Shown piece after piece: positions 59,522 through 64,000 of a stretch of DNA of 64,000 nucleotides; positions within the stretch are counted from its first letter, which is position 1, and each line of letters opens with the position of its first letter. The stretch comes from Robiginitomaculum sp. (GTDB lineage Bacteria; Pseudomonadota; Alphaproteobacteria; Caulobacterales; Maricaulaceae), in NCBI GenBank assembly GCA_030949705.1, contig JAUZSF010000021.1:124001-188000 (forward strand). The letters run 5' to 3'. Under the pieces are notes generated by a model. The model had not been told where the DNA came from. It was given only the letters and a program-made list of their open reading frames with translations, and did not search any database. Made by a program: the position numbers and the translations under genes.

Positions 59522-59965
59522 CTAAATTTGTTGATTCAGGGTTATTGCCACCGCGGAATCTTTTGCATTAACCCGGCCATTGGCCCCATAGGCATTCATG
59601 CTGGCGCGGGCTTTGGCCGCTTCCTTGGCAATGGCCTGCACCATGCCTTCGGTCAGCTTGCGGATCACCCCGGCAATCTGATGGTTGGCCTGAAGGGCCT
59701 GATCCAGCAAAACAGTTTCTTCACGAAGCTGTTGACGCAATAAAGTGGGTGCATCGGCAACCAGATCCGGGTCTTTGGCAATACGCGCTGTTTCCAGCCG
59801 ATACGTGGTCGCCAGAGCATTTTTCTCGCTGGCAAACGCCGCTGCTTCGTGGGGTGTGCGCGCCTCAAACAACTTGGTTTCGCGTTCGATCAGCGCTCGC
59901 AAACGCTGGGTTAGAATCAACATTTGCTCAACCCGATCTTTGGCATTATGCGCGTGCAGGGCCAT
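59522..59965 (-). CDS. FlgN/FlbY-like flagellar chaperone
   Basis: 147 residues, helical: RVEQMLILTQRLRALIERE, RTPHEAAAFASEKNALATTYRLE, then QANHQIAGVIRKLTEGMVQAI. Position directly after the rod-binding gene matches FlbY of Caulobacter, a FlgN-like export chaperone. TAATG overlap with the preceding stop. Pattern-based call. Confidence 0.7.
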   Translation of the reverse strand: MALHAHNAKDRVEQMLILTQRLRALIERETKLFEARTPHEAAAFASEKNALATTYRLETARIAKDPDLVADAPTLLRQQLREETVLLDQALQANHQIAGVIRKLTEGMVQAIAKEAAKARASMNAYGANGRVNAKDSAVAITLNQQI

Positions 59966-60306
59966 TATTTTTGCTCTTTTTGGGTTTCAATGCCCTGCAT
60001 GCGCAGGATTTCTGTTTTCAACTGATCAGACAGACCAATCCCGCCATTTTTCGCAAAGACCTTGGCATATTCTTCGTGTAACAGGCTGGAAAAGGCCTTT
60101 TCACCGGCACCACCGCTAAAAGGCCCACCCCCATCCAGGCCCGTGAACATGCCCTCAACCATCTGGCCGAGAAAAAAAGACTCAAACTCCTTGGCCACCT
60201 TGGCGGCCTCTTCTTCAGTGCGCACACCGGAAACATTGGGGGCATCCCCGGATTTTGCCGCTAGTGTTTGGGCCAGAAAAGCGTTGGATGCAAAAACATC
60301 GACCAT
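59965..60306 (-). CDS. Rod-binding protein (FlgJ N-terminal-like, CheL type)
   Basis: 113 residues: VAKEFESFFLGQMVEGMFTGL and GEKAFSSLLHEEYAKVFAKNGGIGLSDQLKTEILRMQ, the FlgJ N-terminal rod-binding pattern. No muramidase domain, as in alphaproteobacteria. Coupled to the FlgN-like gene and 2 nt after flgI. Confidence 0.88.
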   Translation of the reverse strand: MVDVFASNAFLAQTLAAKSGDAPNVSGVRTEEEAAKVAKEFESFFLGQMVEGMFTGLDGGGPFSGGAGEKAFSSLLHEEYAKVFAKNGGIGLSDQLKTEILRMQGIETQKEQK

Positions 60307-60308
60307 GG

Positions 60309-61430
60309 CTAGAGAACCTCGATTTCCGCCTGCAAGGCACCGGCGGCCTTGATGGATTGCAAAATCGCGATCATATCGCGGGGCGTCAGGCCCAGTGCGT
60401 TCAGACCCTCCACCAGATCGCTGAGCTTCACTCCATTTTTCACCACAACCAGACCCGTGCCTTCTTCTTCTTCCACGCTCACGCTGCTGCGCGGCACCAC
60501 GGTGGTTTCCCCGCCCTGTGAAAGCGGTGAAGGCTGGCTGACTTGCGGCGTCTCCTCGACCGTGATGGTCAAATTGCCCTGGGCAATGGCCACCGTGCTG
60601 ACCTGTACATTTTCACCCATCACAATGATGCCACTAACTTCGTCGATCACGATTTTGGCGGGCATGTCGGGTTCGATGCGTAATTGCTCAACCTCAGCCA
60701 GCAAGGACACCATATCGCCATCCCAATCGGGCGGCCGGGTAAGCTGTACGGAGGTTGGATTCAGAGCCTGGGCCAATGGCATGCCGGCAAACGCATTGAT
60801 GGCACCGGCCATACGCTTGGCAGTGGTAAAGTCAGGATTACGAAGCGAAATGCGCAAGGTTTTTTTGTTGGCCAGATCATACTTGATTTCCCGTTCAACA
60901 ATACCGCCATTGGAAATACGACCCGAAGTTGGCACGCCCTGGGTGATCGTGGCCGCATCACCGCCAGCGCTAAAGCCGCCAATGGAGACCTGTCCCTGGC
61001 TGACGGCATAAACCTCACCATCGGCACCCATCAATGGGGTAACCAGCAACAACCCACCCTGAAGACTGTCAGCATCCCCCATGGCCGATACGGTAACATC
61101 AATACGTGAACCATTGGTGGCAAAGCCGGGCAGATTGGCAGTAACCATCACGGCGGCCACATTGTCAGTTTTCAGATTGGCACCGCGGGTATTCACCCCC
61201 AGCCGTTCCAGCATGGATTCAAGACTTTGCTTGGTAAACGGAGAATTGCGCAAACTGTCGCCCGTGCCATTCAAACCAACCACCAGACCATAACCCACCA
61301 GCAGATTTTCCCGCACCCCTTCGATGTCGGCAATATCTTTGATCCGTGATCCTGCGTGCGCTGTGCCCGTCCCGATGATCAGCAGAAACCACACCACCAG
61401 ACCCGTAACAACACTTTTCATATTAGCCAT
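60309..61430 (-). CDS. flgI: Flagellar P-ring protein FlgI
   Basis: 373 residues, periplasmic. Signal peptide to about residue 27, then SRIKDIADIEGVRENLLVGYGLVVGL and GDSLRNSPFTKQSLESMLERLG, ANLKTDNVAAVMVTANLP, GLTPRDMIAILQSIKAAGAL at the end. Start ATG 61430 (GTG 61436 or ATG 61421 possible). Likely sigma-54 dependent, see the upstream motif. Confidence 0.96.
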   Translation of the reverse strand: MANMKSVVTGLVVWFLLIIGTGTAHAGSRIKDIADIEGVRENLLVGYGLVVGLNGTGDSLRNSPFTKQSLESMLERLGVNTRGANLKTDNVAAVMVTANLPGFATNGSRIDVTVSAMGDADSLQGGLLLVTPLMGADGEVYAVSQGQVSIGGFSAGGDAATITQGVPTSGRISNGGIVEREIKYDLANKKTLRISLRNPDFTTAKRMAGAINAFAGMPLAQALNPTSVQLTRPPDWDGDMVSLLAEVEQLRIEPDMPAKIVIDEVSGIIVMGENVQVSTVAIAQGNLTITVEETPQVSQPSPLSQGGETTVVPRSSVSVEEEEGTGLVVVKNGVKLSDLVEGLNALGLTPRDMIAILQSIKAAGALQAEIEVL

Positions 61431-61468
61431 CGACACTTACCCCAACAGGATTGCTTCACTCCTGCCAT

Positions 61469-61483
61469 GCGAAAGTCGTGCCA
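61469..61483 (-). promoter_or_regulatory. Sigma-54 promoter for flgI
   Basis: Minus strand TGGCAC-GACTT-TCGCA, one mismatch from TGGCAC-N5-TTGCA. The start of transcription would be about 61457, some 27 bp before the flgI ATG. Confidence 0.65.
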
Positions 61484-61562
61484 GCATTCCACCACCACAC
61501 TACCTTAATTTTACACATGTATTCAATTAGTTAGATGCACTGAATCTTAGAGGAATATGCGC

Positions 61563-61585
61563 CCGGCAAAAATGATCCGGCAGAA
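61563..61585. promoter_or_regulatory. Tandem CCGGCARAA sites, candidate activator-binding element
   Basis: Two direct copies, CCGGCAAAA (61563-61571) and CCGGCAGAA (61577-61585), 14 bp apart and about 80 bp upstream of the flgI sigma-54 element. They resemble the flagellar ftr sites bound by FlbD in Caulobacter. Confidence 0.5.
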
Positions 61586-61608
61586 CTGTCCAGGGCGGTC
61601 ATTTATGC

Positions 61609-61624
61609 TTAATAGGGTGTTAAC
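61609..61624 (+). promoter_or_regulatory. CtrA-type box upstream of fliX
   Basis: TTAA-N7-TTAAC (TTAATAGGGTGTTAAC), 44 bp before the fliX start. Confidence 0.7.
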
Positions 61625-61667
61625 AACCCTGAGGCCACACTTGCCCCATCAGGAAGAGTGAGTACCC

Positions 61668-62090
61668 ATGCGAATCAATTCAACAGAGCGAACCCGCATC
61701 ACCTCCAAGAGTAACGGCAAAGGCAAAGCCGGCAGCGGCGGCACGTTTGTGCCACAAACCGGCGGTACCAGCAAAAGCACCAGCACGGCGGCCACGGTCC
61801 GGACCAGCCCGGTGGTTTCGATAGACACACTGATTGCTTTGCAGGAAAGCGATGATTTTCGTCAGGCCCGCAAAAAGGCAACCGCCCGTGCCGATGAACT
61901 GCTGGATGTGCTTTCTGATCTGCGCCTGGGCCTGCTCGAAGGAGCCATTCCGCTTCGCTCTTTGCAACGCCTGAGTGCCACCCTGGAGCGCACCCGCGCC
62001 AATACCGGTGATTCCCGTCTGGAAAGCATTTTGAACGAAATTGAAGTACGCGCCGAGGTCGAAAAGGCCAAACTTGATTCCGCCTTCTGA
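61668..62090 (+). CDS. fliX: Flagellar assembly regulator FliX
   Basis: 140 residues. Ser/Thr/Gly-rich N-terminus, then SIDTLIALQE, ARKKATARADELLDVLSDLRLGLLEG and LQRLSATLERTR, with RLESILNEIEVRAEVEKAKL at the end. FliX couples class II assembly to FlbD activity in Caulobacter. AGGAAGAG before ATG 61668. Divergent from flgI. Confidence 0.9.
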   Translation: MRINSTERTRITSKSNGKGKAGSGGTFVPQTGGTSKSTSTAATVRTSPVVSIDTLIALQESDDFRQARKKATARADELLDVLSDLRLGLLEGAIPLRSLQRLSATLERTRANTGDSRLESILNEIEVRAEVEKAKLDSAF

Positions 62091-62097
62091 AGTCCGT

Positions 62098-62141
62098 TCA
62101 CAAAATCGTCATCTTTCACGCTCACAAAATCGTTATATAAT
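62098..62141 (+). promoter_or_regulatory. dksA promoter region with direct repeats
   Basis: TCACAAAATCGT occurs twice (62098-62109, 62122-62133), 24 bp apart, just before a TATAAT at 62136-62141. The start of dksA is 62277, so a leader of about 130 nt is implied. Confidence 0.45.
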
Positions 62142-62276
62142 ATTGATTTTACTCACAGTTTTCTAATGCTGGTTAAGATTGACGCTGTGGTTGTGATGGC
62201 TATACTCCGCCGCGCTTTCAAAGATGGGAATGACGTTCCCTTTAGCGTTTGGCAAAGTTTTGGACAGGAGACTGTA

Positions 62277-62705
62277 ATGGCACTCGCGGAAACGCTTGGT
62301 ACTGACCTGCCCGAAGGATACTCCCCCAGCGAAGACGAAGAATTTATGTCGCCTCGGCAGTTAGAGTTTTTTCGGCGCAAATTATTGGACTGGAAGAATG
62401 AGATCATTGAGGGAAGCCGGGAGACGATTTCCAATTTACAGGAAGAAAGCGGATCGCATCCGGATCTGACCGACCGGGCCGCCACCGAAGCTGACCGTAC
62501 GCTGGAATTGCGCGCCAGAGACCGCCAGCGCAAACTGGTTGCTAAAATTGATGCAGCACTGGCCCGTATTGAGGACGGCAGCTATGGCTATTGCGAGGCC
62601 ACAGGCGAGCCGATCAAGCTTGCCCGGCTACAAGCCCGCCCGATCGCCACGCTGACCTTAGAGGCGCAAGAACGCCACGAGCAAAAAGAGCGCATCGGCG
62701 AATAG
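62277..62705 (+). CDS. dksA: RNA polymerase-binding protein DksA
   Basis: 142 residues. Coiled coil (about 27-60), Glu/Asp-rich tip TDRAATEADRTLELRARDR, and C-terminal finger with a single Cys (Cys106 in YGYCEATGEPI) instead of four; such zinc-poor fingers are common in alphaproteobacteria. AGGAG with 8-nt spacing before ATG 62277. Abuts the stop of the convergent DUF6768-like gene. Confidence 0.93.
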   Translation: MALAETLGTDLPEGYSPSEDEEFMSPRQLEFFRRKLLDWKNEIIEGSRETISNLQEESGSHPDLTDRAATEADRTLELRARDRQRKLVAKIDAALARIEDGSYGYCEATGEPIKLARLQARPIATLTLEAQERHEQKERIGE

Positions 62706-63095
62706 TCACAAAGCTTCCTTTTCCCGCATCGCGTTGGAAAGCACGGCCAGTTGCAACTCCACCCGCTTGATTTCGCGGATCACCGTGTTCTTGTTCATTT
62801 CCATCCAGAACCATAGTTTCAGCATGGCCAGAAAAAAGATGGAAATGCCCATGCCAACCCCCCAAAGGGTCATTTCATGAGGCTCGTTGGTGTGCAAAAA
62901 CCGCCATCCAGTCCACAGGGCCGCGCCAAAACTGGCAAAAGACAAAACCATGGCATAGGCATTCCAAAATCGCATTTTGCCACGAAACGTATCGCCCAGC
63001 ATCGTAAACAAGCCCGGCTCCCCGGCAATATCATCCAGTTTTTCCAGCTCGGATCCGGCCAGAACCTTGCGGATTTCCTCGTCAATATCAGTCAT
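62706..63095 (-). CDS. Small membrane protein, DUF6768-like
   Basis: 129 residues: short cytoplasmic N-terminus (MTDIDEEIRKVLAGSELEKL), two membrane helices (about 44-62 and 72-94), and a charged helix with EMNKNTVIREIKRVELQLAVL. ATG 63095 overlaps the sigma factor stop by 8 nt (ATGACTGA). The family is typically found beside ECF-like sigma genes; a role as a sigma partner is inferred. Confidence 0.68.
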   Translation of the reverse strand: MTDIDEEIRKVLAGSELEKLDDIAGEPGLFTMLGDTFRGKMRFWNAYAMVLSFASFGAALWTGWRFLHTNEPHEMTLWGVGMGISIFFLAMLKLWFWMEMNKNTVIREIKRVELQLAVLSNAMREKEAL

Positions 63096-63630
63096 TTTGT
63101 TCTCCTTCCATAAAGGTGCGCAATTCTTTTCGCACAGCGTATAATCTTGATTTAATAGTGCCTTCGGGCACGCCCAACATGATCGCGATTTGCGCAATCC
63201 CCAGACCCTGGCCATAAAACATGCCAACCAGAATTCTTTCATCGGCCCTCAGACCGGCTATGGCCGTTCGCAGATCCAGGACGTCATGCATAAATGACGC
63301 GGTGTCCGGTGTTGGCAATTGTGCCAAGGCATGATCGGTTTTGCGGTGCCGGATTTTACGGCGTAGCGTATCGGTGCTGACATGACTGGCAATGCGCAAA
63401 ATCCAGGCCGGAAAGCAGGCCGCATCGTCAAGGCTTTTCAAGGCCTTGATGGCCCTAAGCCAACAGGTCTGCATAGCATCCTGGGCAATGTCCGGATCCT
63501 GAGTCAGGCGCAGGCAATAGCGTAATATGATCGGCGACCAGTGACGGACCAGAGCGTCAAAGGCCGCCCTATCGCCACTTTGCGCCTTCAGCACCAGCAG
63601 TTCATTGGCTATGTCCCGTGCGTTACGCAT
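63088..63630 (-). CDS. ECF-type RNA polymerase sigma factor
   Basis: 180 residues. Region 2 (GDRAAFDALVRHWSPIILRYCLRLT, DIAQDAMQTCWLRAIKAL) and region 4 (LGIAQIAIMLGVPEGTIKSRLYAVRKEL). Start ATG 63630. No separate anti-sigma is visible; the overlapping membrane protein is the candidate. Divergent from msrP. Confidence 0.88.
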   Translation of the reverse strand: MRNARDIANELLVLKAQSGDRAAFDALVRHWSPIILRYCLRLTQDPDIAQDAMQTCWLRAIKALKSLDDAACFPAWILRIASHVSTDTLRRKIRHRKTDHALAQLPTPDTASFMHDVLDLRTAIAGLRADERILVGMFYGQGLGIAQIAIMLGVPEGTIKSRLYAVRKELRTFMEGEQND

Positions 63631-63727
63631 ATGTTCCAATTCACAATGGGCCGATCTTTTTACCAAGACATACCATAGTCGTCCCCACAGCGGGTTTGGT
63701 TCAGCCAAAAATAAGAATTATTACGTT

Positions 63728-63753
63728 CTCACAAGTCATGAACTTGTCGTGAG
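63728..63753. promoter_or_regulatory. Inverted repeat between sigma factor and msrP
   Basis: Arms CTCACAAGT (63728-63736) and ACTTGTCGTGAG (63742-63753, small bulge) lie in the divergent region, 81 bp from the msrP start. Operator or hairpin; function unknown. Confidence 0.45.
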
Positions 63754-63833
63754 CCTTTAAAGTAAGTGTGGCGGGATACTCTCTTGCCCGTTAGAAACAG
63801 AGGGTGGTTGCCCGCCCTTTGGAGAAATCGTCT

Positions 63834-64000
63834 ATGCTGATCCGCCGCCCGCCGTCCTATGCCCTTAAAGAAAACGAGGTCACCTCGCCTTCGGCCTATC
63901 TGCACCGGCGGGAGGTTCTGGCCGCCTTTATTGCCGCCGGCGGCATACTGGCACTGCCCAATGTCGCCCAGGCACGGCGCGCGGCACAACACGATTATGC
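63834..64000 (+). CDS. msrP: Protein-methionine-sulfoxide reductase catalytic subunit MsrP (5' end)
   Basis: First 55 codons only. MLIRRPPSYALKENEVT with Tat motif HRREVLAAF and a hydrophobic stretch, as in molybdopterin-containing MsrP (YedY), which repairs periplasmic oxidised methionines. GGAG precedes the ATG. The rest lies past the window end; msrQ would be expected next. Confidence 0.85.
   Translation, partial: MLIRRPPSYALKENEVTSPSAYLHRREVLAAFIAAGGILALPNVAQARRAAQHDY

Overview
The window reads as a chromosomal stretch of an aerobic, flagellated alphaproteobacterium. The grounds are the sucC-sucD-sucA order, the long obgE-proB-proA-nadD-rsfS-rlmH-envC-ctpA-deacetylase-rppH run, the coxB-coxA/ctaB-coxF-ctaG-coxC-DUF983-SURF1 oxidase block next to tldD, and Caulobacter-type flagellar control (fliX divergent from flgI, CtrA-type TTAA-N7-TTAAC boxes). 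The genus cannot be fixed from sequence alone. No tRNA, rRNA, CRISPR array, transposase or phage gene was seen.

Layout. 1-3651 (minus): TCA genes sucC, sucD and the 5' part of sucA. 3778-13340 (minus): the obgE-to-rppH superoperon (GTPase, proline synthesis, NAD synthesis, ribosome silencing and rRNA methylation, cell-wall hydrolase control, C-terminal protease, RNA pyrophosphohydrolase). 13356-14762: an acetyltransferase and rplU-rpmA. 14998-18210 (plus): aldehyde dehydrogenase plus acyl-CoA synthetase. 18318-22817 (minus): YaiI family, M3 peptidase lipoprotein, PLP decarboxylase. 23138-27325 (minus): rpmI-rplT-pheS-pheT. 27480-29890: repeat-rich island with a ParD-like/RelE toxin-antitoxin pair and a CE15-like esterase. 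30111-37252: Crp/Fnr regulator with DUF2892, NadQ-like/HD pair, NfeD/SPFH pair, peroxiredoxin, YqgE, second PLP decarboxylase, acetyltransferase. 37317-43627 (minus): cytochrome c oxidase and its assembly factors. 43882-48884: TPR protein, tldD, fliE-flgC-flgB, DUF924, fliO-fliP. 48961-56852 is the most accessory part: a VWA protein with five exact-period 252-bp repeats, a serine beta-lactamase-like lipoprotein, an AhpD-like/TetR pair bracketed by two copies of a 61-bp element, a methyltransferase/MAPEG/HxlR locus, and a soluble chemoreceptor. 57005-64000: TonB receptor, flagellar flgI-rod-binding-FlgN-like operon, fliX, dksA, an ECF sigma factor with a small membrane protein, and the start of msrP.

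Two things colour the whole reading. First, at least twelve frame breaks fall in eight genes (several essential), almost all at mononucleotide runs; they look like sequencing or assembly errors rather than pseudogenes, and gene extents are given as if corrected. Second, the best candidate for something undescribed is the pair of 61-bp elements at 52230 and 53581. Each holds a strong ribosome-binding site and a 21-23 codon ORF with a shared N-terminus (MAI(I/V)SPAQPPGS). The differences between copies fall mostly at third codon positions and include an in-frame 3-nt indel, which is the pattern of a translated micro-protein rather than of a passive repeat.
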